Source: Mycobacterium paraterrae (GTDB lineage: Bacteria > Actinomycetota > Actinomycetes > Mycobacteriales > Mycobacteriaceae). Taken from it: a stretch of DNA of 64,000 nucleotides. Positions within the stretch are counted from its first letter, which is position 1, and every line of letters begins with the position of its first letter. Below, piece after piece: positions 34,425 to 43,291 of this stretch. The notes under the pieces are model-generated. The model had not been told where the DNA came from. It made no database searches and saw only the letters and a list, made by a program, of their open reading frames with translations. The position numbers were made by a program, and so were the translations under genes. Location: assembly GCF_022430545.2 (NCBI RefSeq), contig NZ_CP092488.2, forward strand, positions 5,456,001-5,520,000, given 5' to 3'.

Positions 34425-37215
34425 AGTGCGTCGGTGGACCTGCGGGTCGGGCTGCTGCTCGGCGCCGACGAGGCCGCGCCGGAACCTCAGCGACCTCCTG
34501 GTCCTCGTCCTCGTCATCGGCGTCGTCCTCGTCGTCGAGGTCGTCGTCCTCGTCGTCATCGGCGTCGTCCTCGTCATCGAGGTCGTCGTCCTCGTCGAGG
34601 TCGTCGTCATCGTCGTCGAGATCCACTTGGTCGGTGTCGTCTTCGTCGTCGTCACCGTCGTCGGTTTCGTCGTCGAAGTCGTCGTCCAGGTCGTCTTCGG
34701 CGCTCTCCTGCGGGCCCTGCTTACGCAACTGCTCGTCGGCTTCGGAATCGGCCCGGTCCTCGTCGGTTGCGTGCTCCGCGTCCTCGGTGTGCTCCGACTC
34801 GTCGTCATGGTGGCCGCCGTTGGCTGCGGCCATCGCCTTGAACATCGGGTGCTCGCCGGGCGCATGGGCGGGCACGGTGGCGACGACCTGCTCCTCGGTC
34901 TTGCCTTTCTTGGACCGTCGACCCCGGCGGCTGCCGGACTCGGACTTGCGCCCAATGGCCGGCGCCGAGTCGACGGGGTCGGCATGCAGCATGATGCCCC
35001 GGCCGCTGCAGTGCGGGCAGGTCGTGGAGAAGGCCTCGATCAGGCCGGTGCCCAGCCGCTTACGGGTGAGCTGGACCAAACCCAGCGAGGTCACCTCCGA
35101 GACCTGGTGCCGGGTCCGATCGCGGGCCAGCGCTTCGGTCAGCCGCCGCAACACCAGGTCGCGGTTGGATTCGAGGACCATGTCGATGAAGTCGATGACG
35201 ACGATCCCGCCGATGTCGCGCAACCGCAGCTGACGGACCGTCTCCTCGGCCGCCTCGAGGTTGTTCTTGGTGACGGTCTGCTCGAGGTTGCCCCCGGAGC
35301 CGGTGAACTTGCCGGTGTTGACGTCGACGATGGTCATCGCCTCGGTCCGGTCGATCACCAGCGTGCCCCCGGAGGGCAGCCACACCTTGCGGTCCATCGC
35401 CTTGGCGAGCTGCTCGTCGATGCGGTGCACGGCGAACACGTCGGGCCCCTCATCGCTGGGCGGCTCGTATTTGTTCAGCTTCGAAACCAGTTCGGGCGCA
35501 ACCGAACTCACATAGTCGTTGATGGTCTTCCAGGCGTCCTCGCCGGACACCACGAGCTTGGCGAAGTCCTCGTTGAACAAGTCGCGGATGACCTTGACCA
35601 ACACGTCGGGCTCTTCGTAGAGCGCCACCGCGGCGCCGGCCGCCTTCTCCTTGGTCTCGGTCGCTCGCGCGGCGATCTCGTTCCAGCGTTCCTGCAGTCG
35701 AGTGACGTCGGCGCGGATGTCCTCTTCTTTGACACCCTCGGACGCGGTCCGGATGATCACCCCCGCGTCGGACGGGACGACCTCTTTGAGGATCTCCTTG
35801 AGCCGCTGGCGCTCGGTGTCAGGCAGCTTGCGGCTGATGCCGGTGGACGAAGCGCCGGGCACGTAGACCAGGTAGCGACCGGCCAGCGACACCTGCGTGG
35901 TCAGCCGGGCCCCCTTATGGCCCACCGGGTCCTTGCTGACCTGAACGACCACGTAGTCGCCGGGCTTGAGCGCCTGCTCGATTTTGCGGTTGGACCCGCC
36001 CAGGCCCGCGGCCTCCCAGTTCACCTCGCCGGCGTAGAGCACGCCGTTGCGGCCGCGGCCGATGTCGACGAACGCCGCCTCCATCGAAGGCAGCACGTTC
36101 TGCACGATGCCCAGATAGATGTTGCCGACCAGCGACGCCGATGCCGCCGAGGTGACGAAGTGTTCGACGACGATGCCGTCTTCGAGCACGGCGATCTGGG
36201 TGTAGCGGCTGCCGGGGTGCGGCGGCTCGGTGCGGACCTTGTCGCGGACGACCATGACCCGCTCGACAGCCTCGCGGCGGGCCAGGAACTCGGCTTCGGT
36301 CAGGACCGGCGGGCGGCGGCGTCCGGCGTCGCGGCCGTCGCGGCGGCGCTGACGCTTGGCTTCGAGACGGGTGGAACCGTCGATACCCTGAATCTCGTTG
36401 TTGCTGGAGTCAGGCTTGTTCTTGGCACGCGGAGCCCGCTCGTGCACGACCGTGTTCGGCGGGTCGTCTGGCGACGGCGTGTCGGCTTCAGCGTCGTCGC
36501 CGGAGCCGGACTTGCGCCGACGGCGGCGTCGACGACGCTTGGTGGCCCCGTCACCTGCACCGTTGTCGTCGTCGGTGGAGTCGGAGTCGTCGGTGTCGTC
36601 GTCAGAGTCGTCATCGGACTCGGCGTCGTCGTCGGCCGCCTTGTCGGATTTGGGCCCGTCGCCGGAGCCGTTCTCAGAGCCGTTCTGCTCTCCACGGCCA
36701 CGACCTCGCCCACGGCGCCCCCGACGGCGGCGGCGATTGGCTGGACGGTCGGCCTGGTCGTCGTCGCTTTCAGCATCGCCGTCGAAGTCGTCGTCGTCAT
36801 CGTCGTCGTCGTCCGAGGCGGTGGACTCGTCGGACTTCTCCGGAACCTCAACCCGCGCGACGGGCTGCGGCGCCACGAACAACGGCATGTATTCGGGCCG
36901 CTCTACCGGCGGGGTCTCCAGCAGCAGTCGCGACTCTGGTTCCTCCGCCTCGGCGTTGGCATCCGCCGCCACCACGGTCGCGCCGACCGGCGCCGGCGCG
37001 TTGGCCAGCAGGTCGCGGACGCGGACCGCGTCGACTCGTTCCACGGTGGAATGAGCGCTGCGGACCCGCCCGTCGAGTTCGGTGAGTGCGTCGAGCACCT
37101 TGCGGCTGGTCGTTCCCAGCACTCGGGCCAGGGAGTGGACCCTCAACCGTTCTGGCAGCTCCTCGCCCTGCGACGACGCTTCGGGAACTTCTGAGAATGG
37201 GCCACCGTCTATCAC
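34423..37215 (-). CDS. rne: Ribonuclease E/G
   Basis: 930 residues from the GTG at 37215, chosen because the following sequence aligns with the known mycobacterial start (VIDGG..., then LPERLRVHSLARVLG). Charged, disordered N-terminal 300 residues hold long Asp/Glu runs and Arg-rich blocks. A catalytic core with an S1 domain, IVVIDFIDM metal ligands and the CPHCSGRG zinc link follows, then an acidic Asp/Glu-rich tail. Main endoribonuclease for rRNA and mRNA processing. Confidence 0.96.
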   Translation of the reverse strand: MIDGGPFSEVPEASSQGEELPERLRVHSLARVLGTTSRKVLDALTELDGRVRSAHSTVERVDAVRVRDLLANAPAPVGATVVAADANAEAEEPESRLLLETPPVERPEYMPLFVAPQPVARVEVPEKSDESTASDDDDDDDDDFDGDAESDDDQADRPANRRRRRGRRGRGRGRGEQNGSENGSGDGPKSDKAADDDAESDDDSDDDTDDSDSTDDDNGAGDGATKRRRRRRRRKSGSGDDAEADTPSPDDPPNTVVHERAPRAKNKPDSSNNEIQGIDGSTRLEAKRQRRRDGRDAGRRRPPVLTEAEFLARREAVERVMVVRDKVRTEPPHPGSRYTQIAVLEDGIVVEHFVTSAASASLVGNIYLGIVQNVLPSMEAAFVDIGRGRNGVLYAGEVNWEAAGLGGSNRKIEQALKPGDYVVVQVSKDPVGHKGARLTTQVSLAGRYLVYVPGASSTGISRKLPDTERQRLKEILKEVVPSDAGVIIRTASEGVKEEDIRADVTRLQERWNEIAARATETKEKAAGAAVALYEEPDVLVKVIRDLFNEDFAKLVVSGEDAWKTINDYVSSVAPELVSKLNKYEPPSDEGPDVFAVHRIDEQLAKAMDRKVWLPSGGTLVIDRTEAMTIVDVNTGKFTGSGGNLEQTVTKNNLEAAEETVRQLRLRDIGGIVVIDFIDMVLESNRDLVLRRLTEALARDRTRHQVSEVTSLGLVQLTRKRLGTGLIEAFSTTCPHCSGRGIMLHADPVDSAPAIGRKSESGSRRGRRSKKGKTEEQVVATVPAHAPGEHPMFKAMAAANGGHHDDESEHTEDAEHATDEDRADSEADEQLRKQGPQESAEDDLDDDFDDETDDGDDDEDDTDQVDLDDDDDDLDEDDDLDDEDDADDDEDDDLDDEDDADDEDEDQEVAEVPARPRRRRAAARPAGPPTH

Positions 37216-37516
37216 GAATTCTCCTCTAGCCCCCGGGCGCGTCGTGTCGACGCGGCCACGCGAGGGCTTCACTATGTGCCCGGGTCACTTTCTCCCGGGC
37301 TTGTAATGGTCTTGCCCCGAGCAGTTCGGGTCGAACACACTCGGTGCCGGTCTGAATGATGGCTGGACAGCCGCGCCGCGAATCGCGGTGGTCGCGCTTG
37401 CCGAAGTCTTCATTCGGGCTTCCGTCGACATTCCAAAGCCGGTCCGGCGACGTTCACCCGTCTATCAGTATCCCATACCGCTGCAGCGGGCTGGACCAAG
37501 TGCGCCGACCCGTTAT
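37216..37516. other. rne leader interval
   Basis: 301 bp without a gene between ndk and rne. It probably holds a long rne leader. On the minus strand a GATACT hexamer at 37469-37474 could be a -10 box, but no good -35 box lies at the right distance. A GC-rich dyad, CCGCTGCAGCGG, lies just upstream of it. No reading frame or RNA family was recognised. Confidence 0.35.
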
Positions 37517-37927
37517 CTAAGCCTTATCGAACCAGAGCGCGATTTCACGCTCTGCTGACTCCGGCGAATCGGAGCCGTGCACCAGGTTGTACTGCGTTTC
37601 GAGCCCGAAATCGCCGCGGATGGTGCCGGGCAGGGCCTTCTCGACCGGATCGGTCCCGCCCGCCAGCTGCCGGATCGCGACAATTGCCCGCGGACCTTCG
37701 ATGATCGCCGCTACCAGCGGCGATGAGGTGATGAACTCGACCAGCGAGCCGAAGAACGGCTTGCCGTCGTGCTCGGCGTAGTGGCGTTTGGCCAGCTCCT
37801 CGCTGACGGTCCGCAATTCCAGCGCTGCAATGGTCAAGCCCTTGCGCTCGACACGGCCGAGGATCTCGCCGACCAGGCGACGTTCGACACCATCGGGCTT
37901 GATCAACAGCAGGGTCCGCTCGCTCAT
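37517..37927 (-). CDS. ndk: Nucleoside diphosphate kinase
   Basis: 136 residues. Balances NTP pools by phosphate transfer through an active-site His. MSERTLLLIKPDGVERRLVGE start, HYAEHDGKPFF, and the C-terminal NLVHGSDSPESAEREI with the catalytic His. The ATG lies in the downstream copy of a duplicated ribosome-binding-site/start segment and overlaps the stop of a 22-residue upstream frame, so translation may be coupled. Confidence 0.97.
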   Translation of the reverse strand: MSERTLLLIKPDGVERRLVGEILGRVERKGLTIAALELRTVSEELAKRHYAEHDGKPFFGSLVEFITSSPLVAAIIEGPRAIVAIRQLAGGTDPVEKALPGTIRGDFGLETQYNLVHGSDSPESAEREIALWFDKA

Positions 37928-38047
37928 CGGGAGCTGCTCCTCCTGTCCCTTTCGGATCGCACTGCCCTGCTTATCGTCGACAGCTCGCTCATCGGGAGCT
38001 GCTCCTCCTCATCGCTTCGCTCTGCATCGTCGACCGCTCGGTCACGG
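37918..38047 (-). repeat. 65-bp imperfect tandem duplication at the ndk start
   Basis: A 27-bp block is present exactly twice, at 37918-37944 and 37983-38009, 65 bp apart. Weaker similarity continues through the remainder of each unit (both contain ATCGTCGAC followed by GCTCG-like sequence). In minus-strand sense the block holds AGGAGGAG, an ATG and the first codons of ndk. The second unit also carries GAGCGAAGCGATGAGGAGGAG-like sequence, which recalls short dispersed mycobacterial intergenic repeats. Confidence 0.85.
37924..37992 (-). CDS. 22-residue upstream reading frame (possible leader peptide) of ndk
   Basis: Created by the duplicated segment: it has the same AGGAGGAG and ATGAGCGAG start as ndk, runs 22 codons (begins MSELSTISRAV, ends RRSSSR) and stops at a TGA overlapping the ndk ATG as ATGA. 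The peptide is basic, with no domain. It may be a translated leader that couples ribosome flow into ndk, or a by-product of the duplication. No expression evidence is available from sequence. Confidence 0.45.
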   Translation of the reverse strand: MSELSTISRAVRSERDRRSSSR

Positions 38048-38063
38048 CGCACAGCGTAGCCGA

Positions 38064-38462
38064 TCAGTCCGGGTGCCCGTCCTGACCAGGGAGCAGCCCG
38101 AGGCGCTCTCGACGCAGAACCTCCCACCGCACGTAGAAGATCAGCGCCCACACCACGGCAAAGATCAGGCCGATGACCCCGATGCCCGGGTAGATGGCAA
38201 AGCCGGCGACGGCGATCAGCTGCGCGCCGAGGTCGGCCCAGATGGCCCAGGAGCGGCCCTGCAGCCCCGCCAGGACGACCAGCAGCGCCGTCAAACCCAG
38301 CAGGTAGGTCAACGCGACGGCGGTCAGGCCGCCGCCGACCGCCCCGACCACCGGCAAAGCCAGCAGCACGACGATCGCTTCGAGGAATAGCGTGCCGGCG
38401 GTGACGCCGCGAAAGCTCTTCCACGGATCCGGTTTTGGCGTTTGTGACGGCTGGGCGGTCAC
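38064..38462 (-). CDS. DUF4233 membrane protein
   Basis: 132 residues, GTG start overlapping the folC stop. Four hydrophobic helices (about residues 20-45, 48-66, 73-92 and 94-112) and short charged ends. This small protein always follows folC in mycobacteria (Rv2446c position); function unknown. Confidence 0.9.
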   Translation of the reverse strand: MTAQPSQTPKPDPWKSFRGVTAGTLFLEAIVVLLALPVVGAVGGGLTAVALTYLLGLTALLVVLAGLQGRSWAIWADLGAQLIAVAGFAIYPGIGVIGLIFAVVWALIFYVRWEVLRRERLGLLPGQDGHPD

Positions 38463-39907
38463 GCGGGATCACGCCCGAACAAAGAGCGGGCAGCCCCGGC
38501 GGTGACCACCGAACCCGTAATGACGATGCCGGTTCCCGAGAACGACTCGCCTTCGGCGTCGGCCTCGTCGACGAGCGCGGTGGCGGCGTCGATGGCATCG
38601 CGCAGGTTCTCTGCGGTGACCACCCGGTCGGGCCCGAAATACTGCTGGGCCGTCAATGCCAGCGTCTCGACGTCCAGCGCACGCGGAGACCCGTTGTGCG
38701 TCACCACAATCTGGTCAAAAACCGGCTCGAGCGTTGCCAGGATGCCGCCGACGTCCTTGTCCCCCATCACGCTCACCACGCCGACCAGGAACCGGAAGTC
38801 GAACTCCTCGGCCAGCGACTGGGCGAGCGCGGCCGCGCCCGCCGGGTTGTGCGCGGCGTCGACGAACACCGTTGGGGCGCTGCGCATCCGCTCGAGTCGC
38901 CCGGGGCTGGCCACCGCGGCGAAACCCGCTCGCACCGCGTCGATGTCGAGCTGGCGGTTCGCGCCGGCACCGAAGAACGCCTCGACCGCGGCGAGTGCGA
39001 TCGCCGCGTTGTGGGCCTGGTGTTCGCCGTGCAGCGGCAGGAACACGTCCGAGTAGACCCCGCCCAGGCCCTGCAGCTCGAGCAGCTGGCCACCGATCGC
39101 GACCTGGCGGCTCAACACCGCGAACTCCGAATCCTCGCGCGCCACAGCGGCATCGGCTCGCACGCTCTGGGCCAGCACGACCTCCATGGCCTCGGGCACC
39201 TGACGCCCGATGACCGCAACCGTGTCCGGCGCGCCGTCCTCGGCGCGGTGGATGATGCCGGCCTTCTCACCCGCGATGCCGGCGATGTCGTCGCCGAGAT
39301 ACTCGACATGGTCGACGCTGATCGGGGTGATCACCGCGACCGGCGCGTTGACCACATTCGTGGCGTCCCAGCGTCCGCCCAAACCCACTTCGATCACCGC
39401 CACCTCGATCGGGGCATCGGCGAACGCGGCAAACGCCATCGCGGTGAGCACCTCGAACTTGCTCATCGCGGGGCCTCCGTTGGCCTGAGACTGCTGGTCG
39501 ATCATCTGCACAAACGGTTCGAGTTCGGTGTAGGTCGACACGTAAGTCGCTGGGCTGATGGGCTTTCCGTCGATCGCGATGCGTTCGACCGCGGACTGCA
39601 GGTGCGGGCTGGTGGTACGTCCGGTGCGTCGCTGCAGGGCGGTCAGCAATGCGTCGACCATCCGGGCCACCGAGGTTTTGCCGTTGGTGCCGGCGATGTG
39701 GATCGAGGGATAGCTGCGCTGCGGCGACCCGAGCAGATCCATCAGCGCCGAAATGCGGTCCAGGCTGGGCTCGATCTTGGTTTCCGGCCAGCGCTGGTCG
39801 AGTAGGTGCTCGACCTGGAGCAGCGCCGCGATCTCGTCGGGGGTCGGTACCGCCTCGACAGGCTGCGGGTCGTCGCCGTCGTAGTCCGGATCCGGCTCCA
39901 AAGTCAC
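38459..39907 (-). CDS. folC: Folylpolyglutamate synthase / dihydrofolate synthase
   Basis: 482 residues, GTG start overlapping the valS stop (GTGA). Adds glutamate to folates, keeping them in the cell, and may also make dihydrofolate from dihydropteroate. Mur-ligase-type ATP loop GTNGKTSVARM, the VGLGGRWDATN block and a C-terminal glutamate-ligase domain with DAAHNPAGAAAL. Middle of the valS-folC-DUF4233 unit. Confidence 0.96.
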   Translation of the reverse strand: MTLEPDPDYDGDDPQPVEAVPTPDEIAALLQVEHLLDQRWPETKIEPSLDRISALMDLLGSPQRSYPSIHIAGTNGKTSVARMVDALLTALQRRTGRTTSPHLQSAVERIAIDGKPISPATYVSTYTELEPFVQMIDQQSQANGGPAMSKFEVLTAMAFAAFADAPIEVAVIEVGLGGRWDATNVVNAPVAVITPISVDHVEYLGDDIAGIAGEKAGIIHRAEDGAPDTVAVIGRQVPEAMEVVLAQSVRADAAVAREDSEFAVLSRQVAIGGQLLELQGLGGVYSDVFLPLHGEHQAHNAAIALAAVEAFFGAGANRQLDIDAVRAGFAAVASPGRLERMRSAPTVFVDAAHNPAGAAALAQSLAEEFDFRFLVGVVSVMGDKDVGGILATLEPVFDQIVVTHNGSPRALDVETLALTAQQYFGPDRVVTAENLRDAIDAATALVDEADAEGESFSGTGIVITGSVVTAGAARSLFGRDPA

Positions 39908-42567
39908 GCGAGCCCGTCCAACCTGGCCTTGATACGTTCGGTTTCCTCGCGCGCGACCCGCTGGCGCTCGCGTTGCTTCTCGACCTCCGCCTCAGGGGCT
40001 TTGGCCATAAAATTGGGATTGCCCAATTTCTTTGTGGTGGTGTCCAATTCCTTCTGCGCGGCGGCCAGAGCCTTTTCCAGGCGGCGCCGCTCGGCGGCCA
40101 CGTCGATCGTGCCGGAGGTGTCGAGTTCGACGACGACGATGCCGCCCTTGAGCCCGACCTCCAACGACGCCGACGGGTTGAAATCCGCTGCGGGCTCGTT
40201 CAGCCACGCCAGCGCCGTGACGGCGCCGATCTGGCTGCTCAGGTCGGCGGAGTCGATGCCCGACAGTCGCGCCGGCACTTTCTGCCGGTCGGCCAGCCCT
40301 TGGTCGCTACGGAAGCGGCGAATCTCGGTGACCAACTTCTGCATATCGGTGATCCGTTGCTCGGCAACCGGATCCAAGGCAATACCGGATGACTGCGGCC
40401 ATTCGGCGATCACCAGGGACTCGCCGCCAGTGAGCTTCTTCCACAGCGTCTCGGTGACGAACGGGATGACCGGGTGCAGCAGCTTGAGCAAAGCGTCCAG
40501 CACGAAGGCCAGCACGGCGGTGGTGTGCTCGTCCGCGGCCGACAATTGCACCTTGGCCAACTCGAGATACCAGTCGCAGAACTCGTCCCACGCGAAGTGA
40601 TAGAGCGACTCGCAGGCTCGGCTGAACTCGTAGGCGTCGAACGCCGAATCCACCTCGGTGCGAACCTCTTCGAGCCGGCCCAGGATCCAGCGGTCGGCGT
40701 CGGTGAGCTCGTCGAGGCCCGGTAGCGGCGCCGGTGCGGCGCCGTTCATCATCGCGAACCGGGTGGCGTTGAAGAGCTTGGTCGCGAAGTTACGCGACGC
40801 CCGGGCGGCATCCTCGCCGATCGACAGGTCACCGCCGGGGCTGGCACCACGGGCCAACGTGAAGCGCAGCGCGTCCACCCCGAACGTCTGGACCCAGTCC
40901 AGCGGGTCGATGCCGTTGCCCTTGGACTTGCTCATCTTGCGGCCGAACTCGTCGCGGATCAGGCCGTGCAGGAACACATTCTGAAACGGCACCTGCGGGC
41001 CGCGTGCGCCGTCGAGCGTGATGACGTCGTCCCCGCCGACGAAGGTGCCGAACATCATCATCCGCGCCACCCAGAAGAAGATGATGTCGTAACCGGTCAC
41101 CAAAACGGTTGTCGGATAGAACTTCTCGATCTCGGCGGTGCGGTCCGGCCAGCCCAGAGTGGAGAACGGCCACAGCGCCGACGAGAACCAGGTGTCGAGC
41201 ACGTCGGGGTCCTGCTCCCAGCCTTCGGGCGGGGTCTCGTCCGGGCCGACGCACACCATCTGCCCGTCGGGACCGTGCCAGATTGGGATCCGATGTCCCC
41301 ACCACAGCTGGCGGGAGATGCACCAGTCGTGCATGTTGTCCACCCAGCCGAACCAGCGCGGCTCGAGGCTCTTCGGGTGAATCACCGTGTCTCCGTTGCG
41401 CACAGCGTCGCTCGCGGCCTTGGCCAACGACTCCACCCTGACCCACCACTGCAGCGACAGCCGCGGCTCGATCGGCTCCCCGCTGCGCTCAGAGTGCCCG
41501 ACGCTGTGCAGGTACGGCCGTTTCTCGGCGACGATACGGCCTTGCGCGGCCAACTCCTCGCGGACTTTGATGCGCGCGTCGAAGCGGTCCAGGCCGTCGA
41601 ATTTCGTTCCGGTGTCGGCGATTCGGCCGCGGGTGTCGAGCATCGTCGGCATCGGCAGCTTGTGCCGCAAACCGATCTCGAAGTCGTTGGGGTCGTGCGC
41701 AGGCGTCACTTTGACCGCTCCCGTTCCGAACTCGGGATCGACGTGCGCGTCGGCCACGATCACGATGTCGCGGTCGATGAAGGGGTGCGGAAGGGTCTGG
41801 CCGACCAGGTCGCGGTACCGCTCGTCGTCGGGGTGCACCGCGATCGCGGTGTCGCCGAGCATGGTCTCGAGCCGGGTGGTGGCGACCACGATGTGCGGTT
41901 CGTCGTCGTTCATGGAGCCGTAGCGGAACGAAACCAGCTCGCCCTCGACGTCCTTGTAGTCGACCTCGATGTCGGAGATCGCGGTCTCGAGCACCGGCGA
42001 CCAGTTGACCAGTCGCTCGGCACGGTAGATCAGGCCGGCCTCGTAGAGCTGTTTGAAGATCGTGCGGACCGCCCGCGACAGCCCTTCGTCCATCGTGAAA
42101 CGGTCGCGGCTCCAGTCGACGCCGTCACCCAGCGCCCGCATCTGCCAGCCGATGTTGCCACCGGTCTCGCGCTTCCAGTCCCACACCTTTTCGACGAACA
42201 GTTCGCGGCCGAGGTCCTCTTTGCTCTTGCCGTCGGCGGCGAGCTGCTTTTCGACGGCGATCTGTACCGCGATGCCGGCGTGGTCCATCCCGGGCTGCCA
42301 CAGCACCTCGTAACCCTGCATGCGCTTGCGTCGGGTCAGGGCGTCCATCAGCGTGTGGTCGAGCGCGTGACCCATGTGCAGGCTGCCGTTGACGTTCGGC
42401 GGCGGCAGCACGATCGAATACGGCGGCTTGTCACTGGTGGGGTCGGCGGTGAAATAGCCGGCGTCGACCCAACGCTGATAGATCTCGGCTTCTACTGCGC
42501 CCGGATCCCACGCCTTAGGCAGATCGTCTGCCCGCGAGTCAGCGGTGCGTTCTGGGCTTGTGGTCAC
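39904..42567 (-). CDS. valS: Valyl-tRNA synthetase
   Basis: 887 residues, GTG start. Class I synthetase: HIGH-type motif in NVNGSLHMGHAL, an editing domain, the KMSKS motif in GRKMSKSKGNG, and a C-terminal coiled-coil arm (ERRRLEKALAAAQKELDTT). Charges tRNA-Val. Head of the run towards folC. Confidence 0.97.
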   Translation of the reverse strand: MTTSPERTADSRADDLPKAWDPGAVEAEIYQRWVDAGYFTADPTSDKPPYSIVLPPPNVNGSLHMGHALDHTLMDALTRRKRMQGYEVLWQPGMDHAGIAVQIAVEKQLAADGKSKEDLGRELFVEKVWDWKRETGGNIGWQMRALGDGVDWSRDRFTMDEGLSRAVRTIFKQLYEAGLIYRAERLVNWSPVLETAISDIEVDYKDVEGELVSFRYGSMNDDEPHIVVATTRLETMLGDTAIAVHPDDERYRDLVGQTLPHPFIDRDIVIVADAHVDPEFGTGAVKVTPAHDPNDFEIGLRHKLPMPTMLDTRGRIADTGTKFDGLDRFDARIKVREELAAQGRIVAEKRPYLHSVGHSERSGEPIEPRLSLQWWVRVESLAKAASDAVRNGDTVIHPKSLEPRWFGWVDNMHDWCISRQLWWGHRIPIWHGPDGQMVCVGPDETPPEGWEQDPDVLDTWFSSALWPFSTLGWPDRTAEIEKFYPTTVLVTGYDIIFFWVARMMMFGTFVGGDDVITLDGARGPQVPFQNVFLHGLIRDEFGRKMSKSKGNGIDPLDWVQTFGVDALRFTLARGASPGGDLSIGEDAARASRNFATKLFNATRFAMMNGAAPAPLPGLDELTDADRWILGRLEEVRTEVDSAFDAYEFSRACESLYHFAWDEFCDWYLELAKVQLSAADEHTTAVLAFVLDALLKLLHPVIPFVTETLWKKLTGGESLVIAEWPQSSGIALDPVAEQRITDMQKLVTEIRRFRSDQGLADRQKVPARLSGIDSADLSSQIGAVTALAWLNEPAADFNPSASLEVGLKGGIVVVELDTSGTIDVAAERRRLEKALAAAQKELDTTTKKLGNPNFMAKAPEAEVEKQRERQRVAREETERIKARLDGLA

Positions 42568-42622
42568 GCGTCAAGTCTAGAAAGCCCCGAGGCGCGCGAC
42601 GAACGCCGCCCGTCGCGGGCGG

Positions 42623-43192
42623 TTACTTCTTTCCGAACAGTCCACCGAGGATCTCGCCCGCCTTGGAGCCCAGCGCCTTGCCGAGCGCGGTGCCCAGCGA
42701 TGCGTTGCCGCCGGCCACCTCGCCCAGAATGCTGCCCAGCACGTCGTTGAGCGCACCCCCGGATGACGCTTCCTTTTTGGTCGGGGCTTCCTTCTGGCCG
42801 AGCTGCTTACCGATATAGGCGAGCACGATCGGAGCCAGGATCGGCAGGAGCTGCTTGAGCAGGTCGCTGTTACCACCGCCGCCAGCCAAAGCGCTGGCGA
42901 CCTGGGCGGCGTCGTTGCCGCCGAAGATCTTCGCGATGGCCTGCTGACCGTCGGACTCATCGACGTGATCCAGGCTCACGCCGCCGTCGAGCAGACCGCT
43001 GGCGGCGTGGTTGTCGGCCGCGGAAGCGATGTTGCCGGCGTGCTCGGGGTCCTGCGCGTTCTCCTGAAGGCCGCCGACGAGCACCGGCACCAGCAGTCGC
43101 ACCGCCTGGTCCACGTCCTTTTCGTCGGCGCCGATCTTGCTGGCGATGTCACTCGTCGGAATCTGGGACAGCAGATCTTCAAGACCAGACAT
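42623..43192 (-). CDS. DUF937 (YidB-like) protein
   Basis: 189 residues from ATG 43192. DUF937 helical repeats are recognised by LVPVLVGGLQENAQDP and QQAIAKIFGGNDAAQ. The C-terminal half is Gly/Ala-rich with GGNASLGTALGKALG. No signal peptide. Function unknown. Between valS and the saccharopine-dehydrogenase-like gene, apparently a stand-alone gene. Confidence 0.85.
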   Translation of the reverse strand: MSGLEDLLSQIPTSDIASKIGADEKDVDQAVRLLVPVLVGGLQENAQDPEHAGNIASAADNHAASGLLDGGVSLDHVDESDGQQAIAKIFGGNDAAQVASALAGGGGNSDLLKQLLPILAPIVLAYIGKQLGQKEAPTKKEASSGGALNDVLGSILGEVAGGNASLGTALGKALGSKAGEILGGLFGKK

Positions 43193-43291
43193 GGACCCGT
43201 CCACCTAACGTCGCTTCCAGTGGTGTGATTCTGCCGATGACACTAGCCCAGCCGATCTTGTTCGACAGGAGTTCTTTTCAGGCAAGATCGA

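Noticed and set aside
34219..37194. A very long plus-strand reading frame opposite rne
   Set aside because: Its translation is low-complexity Val/Gly/Arg/Asp sequence mirroring the acidic and Arg-rich repeats of rne; there is no domain and rne is certain on the other strand.
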